From Chloroflexota bacterium (GTDB lineage: Bacteria > Chloroflexota > Limnocylindria > Limnocylindrales > CSP1-4): a stretch of DNA of 32,140 bases. Under the pieces are notes generated by a model. That model saw only the letters and a list, made by a program, of their open reading frames with translations. It was not told the DNA's origin and made no database searches. The stretch covers positions 1-32,140 of the forward strand of contig JAKAHU010000006.1 in assembly GCA_021825385.1 (NCBI GenBank), in the 5' to 3' direction. A program made the position numbers and the translations under genes. Below are positions 1 through 9,080 of the stretch, one piece after another (the first letter of the stretch is position 1; every line of letters starts with the position of its first letter).

Positions 1-2286
1 CGGTCCTCCGGCCAGCACCCGGCCGACCAGCTCCTCTCCCACCGGCAGCTCGATCACCGCTCCGCAACGGAGGCACACTCCGCCCTCGCCCTTGCGCCCC
101 ACCGGTCCCTGGTCGGCATCGTGGATCGCCCCAACAGGTTCGAAGTTCGTCGTGTAGTCGCAGGCCGGGTAGGCGGAGCAGCCCCAAAAGACGTTCCCGG
201 TCCGGCGGGCCCGTCGCGCCACGAGCCGGCCGCTGCCGCACCGCGGACAGGGAACCTCGAACGGCAGCTGGGCCGGCGGCGGCGGGCCGTCGCGCCGGAT
301 GTAATCGCACTCCGGGTAGCGCGAGCAGCCGACGAAGGCCCCGAACCGGCCTCGCCTGGCCACGAGCGTCCCCTCGCCGCACTGCGGACAGGGTTCGCCC
401 TCGCCCGCCAGCGGAGGCCCCTCCTCGCCCGGCAGGGGGCGTGACTCCTTGTGCTCGGGATAGAGCGAACAGGCGAGGAATCGGCCGTGGCGTCCGAGCC
501 GGATGACCATCGGATGGCCGAGCGAGCAGAGCTCGTCCGTGGCCTCGGTCGTGAAGTCGCGCCGGCGGAGTTCCCGTCGCTTCTCCTCGATCCGCTCGCG
601 GAGCGGGCGGTAGAACTCACGGAGCAGCGGTACCCACTCCCGCTCACCGCGGGCGACCTCGTCGAGCTCCTCTTCCATCCGGGCCGTGAAGGCGACATCG
701 ACGTAGTCGCCGAAGTGCTCGACGAGCAAGTCGGTGATGATCTCGCCGATCAGCTCCGGGCGAAGCCGACGGTCCTCCACCCGAACGTAGCCGCGGTCGA
801 GGATCGTCGAGATCGTGGCCGCGTAGGTCGACGGGCGCCCGATTCCGTACTCCTCGAGCGCCTTGATCAGGGTCGCCTCGGTGTAGCGTGGCGGCGGCTC
901 GGTGAAGTGCTGGCTCGGGGTCACCTCGACGACCGTGGTCAGCTCACCCTCGGCCAGGGCCGGCAGTTGCCGTTCCTCCTCCTCGGCCGCCTTCTCCTCG
1001 TCATCCCGACCTTCGGTGTAGACCCGGGCGAACCCGTCGAACAGGGTCCGGGTCGCGCTCGCCCGCAGCTGATATGGACCGGCCTCGAGCTCGACCGTCG
1101 TTGTCTCGAGCTCCCGGGCGGCCATCTGCGAGGCGATCGCGCGCTGCCAGATTAGGCGGTAGAGCTTGAGTTCCTCGGGCTTCAGATCGGCGCGGAGCGA
1201 GTCCGGGTCGCGCCGGAAGCTCGTTGGGCGGATCGACTCATGAGCTTCCTGGGCGCCCTTTGCCTTCGTCCGGTAGACCCGGCCCCGGGGCGTCGTGTAC
1301 GACTCACCGAACCGCTCATGGATGACCTCGCGCGCCTCGCCCATGGCCACGCTGGCGATCGCGGTCGAGTCGGTGCGCATGTAGGTGATCAGGCCCAACG
1401 GACCGTCGGCGGTGTCGACGCCCTCGTACAGCCGCTGGGCGATCGACATCGTCCGCTTCGGGCTGAAGCCGAGCTTGCGGCTCGCCTCCTGCTGGAGGGT
1501 CGAGGTGGTGAAGGGCGGCGCGGGACTGCGCTTCTGGATCCGCGTCCGGACCCCGCGCACGACCGGACGCAGGCCGAGCAGCGCGTTCGCGTGCCGGGCG
1601 GCGGTCTCGCCGTCGCCGATCTCGACCGGGCGGCCGTCGATCCGGGACACCTCGGCCCTGAACCGCGATCCATCGGCTGTGGCCAGGAGCGCCTCGAGGG
1701 TCCAGTACTCGCGGGCCACGAAGGCGGCGATCTCGCGCTCACGCTCGACCACGAGGCGGACCGCGACCGACTGGACCCGACCGGCCGACAGACCGCCGCG
1801 AACCTTGCGTGACAGGAGCGGGCTGAGCGTGTAGCCGACGAGCCGGTCGACGATCCGGCGCGCCTGCTGGGCATCGACGAGGTTGCGATCGATCTCGCGC
1901 GGGTGCGCGAACGCCTCGTGAATGGCGCTTGCGGTGATCTCGTTGAAGGTCACCCGGCGGATCTTCTCCGGTGGTAGGCCGGCCGCCTCGGCAACGTGCC
2001 AGGCGATCGCCTCGCCCTCCCGATCGAGGTCCGTCGCAAGGTAGATCGTGTCGGCGCGGGCGGCGGCCCGGGCAATCGCCTCGACGTACTTGCGCCGGTC
2101 CGCCGAGACGACGTACTCAGGCCGGAAGTCGTTCTCGACATCGACCCCGAACTGGCCCTTGCCCGGGTTCTCGGGCAGGTCGCGGACATGACCATACGAG
2201 GCCAGCACCCGATAGCCCGGGCCGAGGTAGCGTTCGATCGTCTTCGCCTTGGCCGGCGACTCGACGACCACGAGGTGTGGGCTCAT
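1..2286 (-). CDS. topA: DNA topoisomerase I (type IA), 3' end truncated by window edge
   Basis: Own translation from ATG at 2286: MSPHLVVVESPAKAKTIERYLGPGYRVLASYGHVRDLP..., DLDREGEAIAWH, active-site region GLITYMRTDS, and C-terminal Cys repeats (CPQCG...CSRYPECDY, CPRCG...CSAYPACDY). Absent from the ORF track because it runs off the left edge. Confidence 0.97.
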   Translation of the reverse strand, partial: MSPHLVVVESPAKAKTIERYLGPGYRVLASYGHVRDLPENPGKGQFGVDVENDFRPEYVVSADRRKYVEAIARAAARADTIYLATDLDREGEAIAWHVAEAAGLPPEKIRRVTFNEITASAIHEAFAHPREIDRNLVDAQQARRIVDRLVGYTLSPLLSRKVRGGLSAGRVQSVAVRLVVEREREIAAFVAREYWTLEALLATADGSRFRAEVSRIDGRPVEIGDGETAARHANALLGLRPVVRGVRTRIQKRSPAPPFTTSTLQQEASRKLGFSPKRTMSIAQRLYEGVDTADGPLGLITYMRTDSTAIASVAMGEAREVIHERFGESYTTPRGRVYRTKAKGAQEAHESIRPTSFRRDPDSLRADLKPEELKLYRLIWQRAIASQMAARELETTTVELEAGPYQLRASATRTLFDGFARVYTEGRDDEEKAAEEEERQLPALAEGELTTVVEVTPSQHFTEPPPRYTEATLIKALEEYGIGRPSTYAATISTILDRGYVRVEDRRLRPELIGEIITDLLVEHFGDYVDVAFTARMEEELDEVARGEREWVPLLREFYRPLRERIEEKRRELRRRDFTTEATDELCSLGHPMVIRLGRHGRFLACSLYPEHKESRPLPGEEGPPLAGEGEPCPQCGEGTLVARRGRFGAFVGCSRYPECDYIRRDGPPPPAQLPFEVPCPRCGSGRLVARRARRTGNVFWGCSAYPACDYTTNFEPVGAIHDADQGPVGRKGEGGVCLRCGAVIELPVGEELVGRVLAGGP

Positions 2287-2438
2287 ATCGTCGGGGAGTC
2301 TAGCATTGGCCTCTCACCGGCCCGTCGACGGGCTATCGACGAGGAACGCCCACCAGGGCGACCCCGCCTCGATGCTCGAACGGAGGGGACGATCAGGACG
2401 ACCGGCGGACGGTTGGAGGGCGCGACCGGCGGCCGGGC

Positions 2439-2780
2439 TCAGATCTCGCGAACGCGGCGCAGGAAGTCCTCGTCGATCTCGACCTCCGGCTCGGCCTCGG
2501 GGAGAGCCGGCGCCCCGGTCCCGGGCCCAAGCCGGGCTCGGCCGGCACCGCGCTCCGGCGCCGCCTCGCCGGACGAGCCGGGCGGTAGCTCGACGAACCG
2601 GATCGTGGCCAGCGGAAAGACGAAGGTCGACTCGATGTGATCGACGAACACCGGCCGCTGGCCGTTCATCGTCCGCAGGTTCGTGCAGATCAGCGCCCCG
2701 TCGCCGGGCGACGGCATCGCGAACAGGTCGGCCAGGAGCGGCTGCTCGTTGGCGATGTGGATCACGACGTCGTGGATCAT
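2439..2780 (-). CDS. conserved hypothetical small protein between topA and the CAP-domain gene
   Basis: 113-aa ORF co-oriented with its neighbours; MIHDVVIHIANEQPLLADLFAMPSPGDGALICTNLRTMNGQRPVFVDHIESTFVFPLATIRFVELP looks like a genuine beta-rich domain with an acidic/Pro tail. Confidence 0.7.
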   Translation of the reverse strand: MIHDVVIHIANEQPLLADLFAMPSPGDGALICTNLRTMNGQRPVFVDHIESTFVFPLATIRFVELPPGSSGEAAPERGAGRARLGPGTGAPALPEAEPEVEIDEDFLRRVREI

Positions 2781-2808
2781 CGGAGGCCGGTCCCCGAGGA
2801 CGGGGCGA

Positions 2809-4476
2809 TCACGGACGGTAGAAGTCGACCACGAGCCGGACTCGCCCGGCGCTGACCCAGACCCCGATCCCGACCCGGGTGTAGAGCGGATTCATCAGGA
2901 TGCGGTAGTGGTCTCCGTTCCAGGCCTTCTCGCTCTGGTAGAACAGGTGCGTGGCGAGAACGGCCGCGAACGGGTCACCCGATCGGCAGCCGATATTCTC
3001 GGCCCAGTCGTAGCTGGTGTAACCGGCCCGGCTCAGACGATCGCCCGGGGTCCCGCCCACGAAGTGGCTGCACAGGTTGCCGGTGGCGAGCAGCTTCGCG
3101 TACGGCCGCGAAACCCGGTTCGAGATCCCGGCGTCGAGCACGAGCGGCGCGACGTCCCGCCCACCGGGACTCGAGCAGGCGCCCGAGGAGGTCACCCAGC
3201 CTCCCTGGCGAGTGCAGTTCATCAGTCGCAGGTAGTAGGTTTCGACGGCGGACCAGGCCCCTGATCCGGTCACGCCCCCGCCAGCCGGGGTCGGTGAGGG
3301 TGCCGGTTTCGGCGTCGCGGTGGCCGACTGCGTCGTCGCCGGTCTGGGCGTGGGCGACGGGCTTGGCGCGACGACCGTGAACGAGCCTCGGGCTGCCCGC
3401 TCGAGGGCCACGCCGTCCCGCGAGCGCGCGCTCCCCCGGACCGCAGCCGTCACCGTCGCCCCCGCCGGGAACGGGGCCGCCGGCTCGAACACGAGGACCG
3501 TATCGTCCTCGACCCAGCTGATCCGACCTTCGACCGCCCGGCCGCCGGTCGTGACCGCGAACGCGGCCGCGGTCGAGCGCCGGTCCATCGGGGTCGTGAA
3601 GCGAACCGAGACGGTCGCCTGGCGAGCCACGTCCCGAGCGCCGCGGAGCGGGCGGAAGCGCACGACGGCCGGCGCCTCGGCGGTGATCACCGTCAGCGCC
3701 TCGACCGGCGCGAGCTGGCCACCGTCGGCGTCCCGGGCCGAGTCGGCGATCCGGAGGGTGTAGGTCGTCCCCGCCCGAAGCGGCGCATCGGGGACGAACC
3801 TCAGCTGGACCGAAGGCGCAGCCCCCGCCTGGGGGGCGAACGAGCCGGCGACCGGAGGCTCGATCGAGAACGCCGCCGTCACCGAGGCAACGTCGATCGG
3901 GCGGTCGAAGGCGAGACTGAACGAAGTCTCGGGAAGCACCCTGTCACCGACCGTGCCGTCGGCCAGGATCCGCGCCCGCGTCGCCGGCCGGATCGTGAAC
4001 GCTGCCCGGGCCGGGGTTTCGAGCGTCGCTCCGGCGCTGTCGTGAGCCGTCGCGTCGACGGTCACTGTGTAGTACGTCGCCGGCCGCCAGCCTGAGCTCG
4101 GGGTCACGACCAGCCGAGTGCGCGCGGCGTTCCAGGCCAACCTTACCTGGGTTGGCGGATCGATCCTGAGTGCAGCCACGACGCTCGCCGGGTCCATCGG
4201 GGTGGCGAACTCGAGCGTGATCGGCCCGTACGGGGGCTGGTTCACTCGGAGGTCCGTCCCGAACCGGACGGCGGCCACGGGCGCAAGCGTGCTCGGCGGC
4301 CGGGCGGTGCTCACCGACGGCACGACCGCGCCGATCATCGCCACCACGAGCAACGCCCCCACCCCGAGCGCCAGGCCCAGCCGGGCCGCGACCGAGCGAC
4401 GGAGCACGGCCGAGAGATAGACGAGGACCATGACCGGAACGGCGAGCAGCGCCGCGGCGAGCGTTCGCATTCGCAA
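2809..4476 (-). CDS. membrane-anchored/secreted protein with repeated Ig-like (Big_5-type) domains and C-terminal CAP/SCP (YkwD-like) domain
   Basis: N-terminal hydrophobic segments; three repeats with 'ITLEFATPMDPASV', 'FSLAFDRPIDVASV', 'VSVRFTTPMDRRST' motifs; Ser/Pro/Thr linker; C-term 'LCSHFVGGTPGDRLSRAGYTSYDWAENIGC...NGDHYRILMNPLYTRVGIGV' typical of CAP domains. TTG start at 4476 preceded by AGGAGA. Confidence 0.85.
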   Translation of the reverse strand: MRMRTLAAALLAVPVMVLVYLSAVLRRSVAARLGLALGVGALLVVAMIGAVVPSVSTARPPSTLAPVAAVRFGTDLRVNQPPYGPITLEFATPMDPASVVAALRIDPPTQVRLAWNAARTRLVVTPSSGWRPATYYTVTVDATAHDSAGATLETPARAAFTIRPATRARILADGTVGDRVLPETSFSLAFDRPIDVASVTAAFSIEPPVAGSFAPQAGAAPSVQLRFVPDAPLRAGTTYTLRIADSARDADGGQLAPVEALTVITAEAPAVVRFRPLRGARDVARQATVSVRFTTPMDRRSTAAAFAVTTGGRAVEGRISWVEDDTVLVFEPAAPFPAGATVTAAVRGSARSRDGVALERAARGSFTVVAPSPSPTPRPATTQSATATPKPAPSPTPAGGGVTGSGAWSAVETYYLRLMNCTRQGGWVTSSGACSSPGGRDVAPLVLDAGISNRVSRPYAKLLATGNLCSHFVGGTPGDRLSRAGYTSYDWAENIGCRSGDPFAAVLATHLFYQSEKAWNGDHYRILMNPLYTRVGIGVWVSAGRVRLVVDFYRP

Positions 4477-4554
4477 TAGACAGTCTCCTGGCGCGTGGCT
4501 GGGGGTCGACGGCGCTGGGCCTGTCTCGGCCGGTGGGGGCTCCGGCGGTCCGGG

Positions 4555-5970
4555 TCAGGGTAGCACCCCGTCGCCGGGCGGGGCAACCGCGGCCGGATCG
4601 TCGCCGGCCCGCGGATCCACCGTCGGCGTTCCCCCGGCCGCACCGCGCCGGCGACGGACGGTCCGGGGCTCGACCCCGGCCAGCCGACCGGCCGGCTGGT
4701 ATCGCCCGTAGGCCCCGATCACGAGACCGCGCATCTCGAGCAGGGTGAGCACGCCCAGGACCGAGGCAACCGGGAGGTCGCACGCCGCCACGAGCTCGTC
4801 CACGGTCGCCCGGCCCGTGATCAAAGCCTCGGCGACGAGCCGCTCGGTCACGCCCAGCTCGGCCAGGACGGCGATCGGGCTGCCCTGCCGACGCGGCCCG
4901 GCGCGACGACCGGTGGATGCCCGGTCGGCGCCGTCACCGGTAAGGCCGAGGTCCTCGAGCAGTTCCGGCACACCGGCCACGATCCTGGCCACCCCTCCAT
5001 AGGTGCGGAGGAAGGCGAGGCAGCCGCTCGAAGCCGGGGCATCGAGCCCGCCGGGCACGAGGAAGCACTCCCGGCCCTGCTCGAGCGCCCAGTCGGCGGT
5101 GATCAGGGCACCGCTCCGCGCTCCGGCCTCGACCACGACCGTCGCATCGGCCAGACCGCTGATCACCCGGTTTCGACGCGGGAAGGTCCAGCGCGTCGGC
5201 TCCATCTCCGGGGCGAGCTCGGAGACGACGGCCCCGGCCCGAGCAACGATCTCGTCGGCCAGGCGGGCGTGGGCCCGGGGGAAGACGCGGCCGTGACCAC
5301 CACCGAGCACCGCCACCGTCCGTCCCGCCTCGGCGACCGCGGCCGCGTGGGCGGCGCCGTCGATCCCGACCGCCAGCCCGGACACGACCACCGCCCCCAC
5401 ATGGGCAAGCGCCGTCGAGATCCGAGCCGCCACCCGCCGGCCGGCGTCCGAGGGACGCCGCGTGCCGACCACCGCCACGGCGTGCGCCGGCGAGAGCGCG
5501 GCCGGATCGCCGCGCAGGAACAGGACCGGGGGCGGCAGCTCGATCGAGCGAAGGCGTGCCGGATACCGCTCGTCCTCGAGGGTCAGAGCCTCGAGGCCGA
5601 GCTGCCGCATCTGCGCCAGGAGGGCCTCGCCCCCGGCCACCGCGTCGAGCAGTCGATCGAGGAGGTCCGCCCCCAGGAGCTGCCGCCCGGGCTCCGCGGC
5701 GCTGCGCAGACTGGTGAAGCGAGCCGCCGCGCCGGGCCCGCGAGCGCTCTCGACGACCGCCCGTGCGGAGCCAAACCTCACCACCAGCTCGGCGAAGGTG
5801 AGCGGGCCGAGACCGGCGACCGAGGCGAGGATCGCCCAGGCATCGCGTTCGTCCGGCACCGGGGTGCCCCGCCTGGTCGATGGCGAGGGCACGACCTCCG
5901 GCGCCGGGCCGGTCGAGTCCCGCCCGGCCGAGGGATCGAGACGCGGTCCGGCCCGCCCGACACCGATCAT
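4555..5970 (-). CDS. dprA: DNA-processing protein DprA (DNA-protecting protein)
   Basis: Rossmann-like DprA core 'AVAVVGTRRPSDAGRRVAARISTALAHVGAVVVSGLAVGIDGAAHAAAV...GGLDAPASSG' plus C-terminal winged-helix region. ATG at 5970 overlaps the comM stop (TGATG), so the 595-aa ORF-track start is over-extended. Confidence 0.93.
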   Translation of the reverse strand: MIGVGRAGPRLDPSAGRDSTGPAPEVVPSPSTRRGTPVPDERDAWAILASVAGLGPLTFAELVVRFGSARAVVESARGPGAAARFTSLRSAAEPGRQLLGADLLDRLLDAVAGGEALLAQMRQLGLEALTLEDERYPARLRSIELPPPVLFLRGDPAALSPAHAVAVVGTRRPSDAGRRVAARISTALAHVGAVVVSGLAVGIDGAAHAAAVAEAGRTVAVLGGGHGRVFPRAHARLADEIVARAGAVVSELAPEMEPTRWTFPRRNRVISGLADATVVVEAGARSGALITADWALEQGRECFLVPGGLDAPASSGCLAFLRTYGGVARIVAGVPELLEDLGLTGDGADRASTGRRAGPRRQGSPIAVLAELGVTERLVAEALITGRATVDELVAACDLPVASVLGVLTLLEMRGLVIGAYGRYQPAGRLAGVEPRTVRRRRGAAGGTPTVDPRAGDDPAAVAPPGDGVLP

Positions 5971-7556
5971 CACCGCGCCCGCGCCGGTAGGCCAGCCGCC
6001 GCACCGGGCGAGCGGAAGCGGGCCGCCTCCTCGAGGTGCTCCCGCTCGACCGCGCCGTCGCCAGCCAGATCGGCAATCGTGCGCGCCACCCGGAGCAGGC
6101 GGGTCGTGCCGCGGGCCGAAAGCGCGGTCCGCTCGGCCAGTTCGACGATGACCGCCTCGGTCGCCGCCGACAGAGCGCAGGCGCCGCGCAGACGACGTCC
6201 CTCGATCCGCGCGTTCAGCGTCCCGTACCGCTCGAGCTGGCGGGTCCGGGCGGCCGCGATCCGGCGCGCGACACATGCCGAGCCCTCCGGGGGAGCGCCG
6301 CGCACGAGCGCGGCCGGGCGAACGCGCGGCATCGTCAACCACAGGTCGATCCGGTCACGCAGGGGACCCGAGATCCGGCTCGCATAGCGCTCCGCGACGC
6401 CGGAGGGACAGCGGCACGCTCCCGGCTCCGTCCCGGCCTGCCCGCAGGGACAGGGGTTCATCGCCGCGACGAGCTGGAAGCGGGCCGGGAAGGTCGTCGT
6501 GCGGCCGACCCGCGAGATCGCCACCTGGCCCTCCTCGAGCGGCTCACGGAGCGCCTCGAGCACGTCCCGCGAGAACTCCGGCAGCTCATCGAGAAAGAGG
6601 ACACCGTCGTGGGCCCGGGTGACCTCGCCCGGGGAGAGACGAGGCCCGCCCCCGACCATCGCGGCATACGAGATCGTGTGATGCGGAGCCCGGAACGGGC
6701 GCTGCCGGACGAGCTCCGTGACCGCTTCGCCGGCCACCGACCGGACGACCGTGGCCTTCAGGGCCTCCCGCTCGTCGAGCGGCGGGAGGAGCGTTGGGAT
6801 CGTCCGCGCCAGCAGCGTCTTGCCCGAGCCGGGCGGACCGACGAGGAGCAGGCCGTGGCCGCCGGCGAGGGCGATCTCGAGCGCCCGGCGAGCCTCGAGC
6901 TGGCCGCGAACCTCGGCCAGGTCCGGCCAGCCGGCCTCGGGCTGGGCGAGCGCCGCCCGGTCCGGCGGCTCGGCGCCCGTCCCGGGCCCGTCCCCGGCCG
7001 GGGCCACCAGCTCGATCCGAACCGGCCTGCTGGACGCCTGTCCCCCAGCCCGTCCGCCGCGGAGCAGGTCCGCCGCCTCGCGCAGCGTCGCGGCCCCGGC
7101 CAGCTCGAGCTGGCCGGCCAGGCGTGCCTCGGCCACGCCCTCGGCCGGCACGACGACCCGCCGCACGCCGCGCCGGGCGAGGGCGGCGACCATCGGCAGC
7201 AGGCCCGGCACGGTCCGCAGCTCACCGCCCAACGACAGCTCGCCGATCAGCGCCCAGCGACCGGTGGCCCGCAGCTGCTCGGAGCCCAGGAGGATCGCAA
7301 CCGCGATCGCGAGGTCGAGCGCGGCCCCGCCTTTGCGCAGGTCGGCCGGGGCCAGGTTGACCGTGATCCGCCGGGGCGGGAAGGCGAAGCCGCTGTTGCG
7401 GATTGCGCCCCGGACGCGCTCGCGGGCCTCCTGGAGCGCGGCATCGGCGAGGCCGACGATCGAGAACCCCGGCAGGCCGGGGGCGACGTCGACCTCCACC
7501 CGGATCACCCGGCCGTCGAGACCATGAAGCGTCGCCGAGAGGACGGTGGCCAGCAT
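5970..7556 (-). CDS. comM: YifB/ComM-family Mg-chelatase-like AAA+ ATPase
   Basis: MLATVLSATLHGLDGRVIRVEVDVAPGLPGFSIVGLADAALQEARERVRGAIRNSGF...; Walker A VGPPGSGKTLLAR; 'FRAPHHTISYAAMVGGGPRLSPGEVTRAHDGVLFLDELPEF'. Confidence 0.95.
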   Translation of the reverse strand: MLATVLSATLHGLDGRVIRVEVDVAPGLPGFSIVGLADAALQEARERVRGAIRNSGFAFPPRRITVNLAPADLRKGGAALDLAIAVAILLGSEQLRATGRWALIGELSLGGELRTVPGLLPMVAALARRGVRRVVVPAEGVAEARLAGQLELAGAATLREAADLLRGGRAGGQASSRPVRIELVAPAGDGPGTGAEPPDRAALAQPEAGWPDLAEVRGQLEARRALEIALAGGHGLLLVGPPGSGKTLLARTIPTLLPPLDEREALKATVVRSVAGEAVTELVRQRPFRAPHHTISYAAMVGGGPRLSPGEVTRAHDGVLFLDELPEFSRDVLEALREPLEEGQVAISRVGRTTTFPARFQLVAAMNPCPCGQAGTEPGACRCPSGVAERYASRISGPLRDRIDLWLTMPRVRPAALVRGAPPEGSACVARRIAAARTRQLERYGTLNARIEGRRLRGACALSAATEAVIVELAERTALSARGTTRLLRVARTIADLAGDGAVEREHLEEAARFRSPGAAAGLPARAR

Positions 7557-7645
7557 GGGCTCACCCTAGCCGCGACCGCTCACCTCGAACGTATCCGGAG
7601 GCCCGGCTCCGGCGTATCAGCCCGTTACCGGCCGGCGACGCTGAC

Positions 7646-8824
7646 TCAGTGACGCCCGGAGGCCACCGCCCGGGCCGCGGCCGGGGCCGCCATGGCCTTG
7701 TCGATCGCCCGGGCAAACTCGAGCAGCGAGCGCCCAAGCACCGAGTCCGCCTTCGTGAACATGAACGGGGCACCCGCGTTCAGGGCGCTGATCGCGCCCC
7801 GGTACTCGTTCACGATCTGGTAGTCGATCGTCCGCCGGAGGGCGCCCTCGGCATTCTTGACGCTGATTCCGGTGAACGCATTCGAGCGGTTGAGAACGAG
7901 CCGGACCTTCTCCTCGGGGTAGCCCAGGTGGCCGATCGTCTCGAGCACCAGCCGCACGTTCTTCAGGCACGAGAGGTCGGCGGTCATGACCACGAAGATC
8001 GTGTCGGCGGTGTCCAGGACGCGCAGGTTTACCTCGTCCAGCCGCTTGTCGATGTCGACCACGATGTCGTCGTACGAGGCTCGGAGCTGGTCGAGAATGG
8101 CCGAGATGTGCTCCTGGGTGACCAGCTCGGCCGTCTCGGGCGAGGGCGGCGCGAGGAGCAGGTCGACCCCCGAATCATGCTCGACGAGGACCTGGCGAAT
8201 CAGCTCCGCGTCGATCGAGGGAGCGGTGACGACATCGACGATGCTCTTGCGGTCGAGGCCGAGGTCGAGAAAGACGCGGTGGTCACCGAACTGGAGGTTG
8301 CCATCGACCAGGACGACCTTGCGACCGAGCTCGCGGTGGAGCGCGATCGCGGCGTTGATCGCGATCGTGGTCGTGCCCACCCCGCCCTTGGCCCCATAGA
8401 AGGCGTGGATCCGCCCCAGCGGCGGGCGTCCAACGAGCATCTCCCGCGGAGCGAACCGGGTCAGCAGGCTCCTGATCCGGGCCAGCAGCTCGGCCGGGTG
8501 GAACGGCTTGATCAGGAAGTCATCGGCTCCCGCCCGGAGGGCGCGGACCTTCTGCTCGACCTCCCGTTCGGCGGTCAGGATGATCAGCGGCACGTGGTGG
8601 GCCTCGCCCTCCTCGGCCCGGATCTTGGCCGCCACCTGGAAGCCGTCGAGCTTCGGCAGGGAGACATCGAGCAGGACCAGCGCCGGCTCCTCGGCCGCCC
8701 AGAGCCGGAGGCCCTCCGCGCCGTCGGAGGCGACGATGACCTCGTAGCCCTCCTGCTTGAGGGTGTAGGTCAGCAGGCGCTGAACGTTCGCATCATCGTC
8801 GACAACGAGGATCTTGGCCGACAT
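7646..8824 (-). CDS. response-regulator receiver domain fused to CpaE/ParA-like P-loop ATPase
   Basis: N-term MSAKILVVDDDANVQRLL...LVLLDVSLPKLDGF...KPFHPAELLARIRSLL (receiver domain); C-term 'RIHAFYGAKGGVGTTTIAINAAIAL' deviant Walker A of the MinD/ParA/CpaE class. Confidence 0.92.
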   Translation of the reverse strand: MSAKILVVDDDANVQRLLTYTLKQEGYEVIVASDGAEGLRLWAAEEPALVLLDVSLPKLDGFQVAAKIRAEEGEAHHVPLIILTAEREVEQKVRALRAGADDFLIKPFHPAELLARIRSLLTRFAPREMLVGRPPLGRIHAFYGAKGGVGTTTIAINAAIALHRELGRKVVLVDGNLQFGDHRVFLDLGLDRKSIVDVVTAPSIDAELIRQVLVEHDSGVDLLLAPPSPETAELVTQEHISAILDQLRASYDDIVVDIDKRLDEVNLRVLDTADTIFVVMTADLSCLKNVRLVLETIGHLGYPEEKVRLVLNRSNAFTGISVKNAEGALRRTIDYQIVNEYRGAISALNAGAPFMFTKADSVLGRSLLEFARAIDKAMAAPAAARAVASGRH

Positions 8825-8917
8825 TGGGTCCTTCCCATCCTCCTGCCCGGGCCTCGCCACGGGTTCTGCACCGCAGCACCCGCGACCACTCGCCAGAGCA
8901 CCTGACGCTGTCGGGCG

Positions 8918-8923
8918 ATTATA
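8918..8923 (-). promoter_or_regulatory. candidate -10 element (TATAAT) upstream of the receiver-CpaE gene
   Basis: Exact TATAAT on the minus strand about 95 nt upstream of the ATG at 8824, in the 8825-9080 intergenic gap; no convincing -35 seen. Confidence 0.35.
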
Positions 8924-9080
8924 GGCACGCCGAGCGCTCCTCCAGGGCCGATCGGAACGCCCGGCCCGGAAGCCAGGCCGGCTGCTCCTCGTCGGCGCCC
9001 GGTGCCGGCCCGCGCGACCGCGATCGTCCGAACGAGGCGCATGGCGGCTGGCCGGTGAGCCTGACCAGCGGGCGCCCCCC

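Noticed and set aside
4555-6342. 595-aa DprA ORF with long N-terminal extension
   Set aside because: The extension reads through comM in another frame; ATG at 5970 overlapping the comM stop is the credible start.
6036-7652. 538-aa plus-strand ORF
   Set aside because: Antisense to comM; low-complexity shadow ORF without domain signatures.
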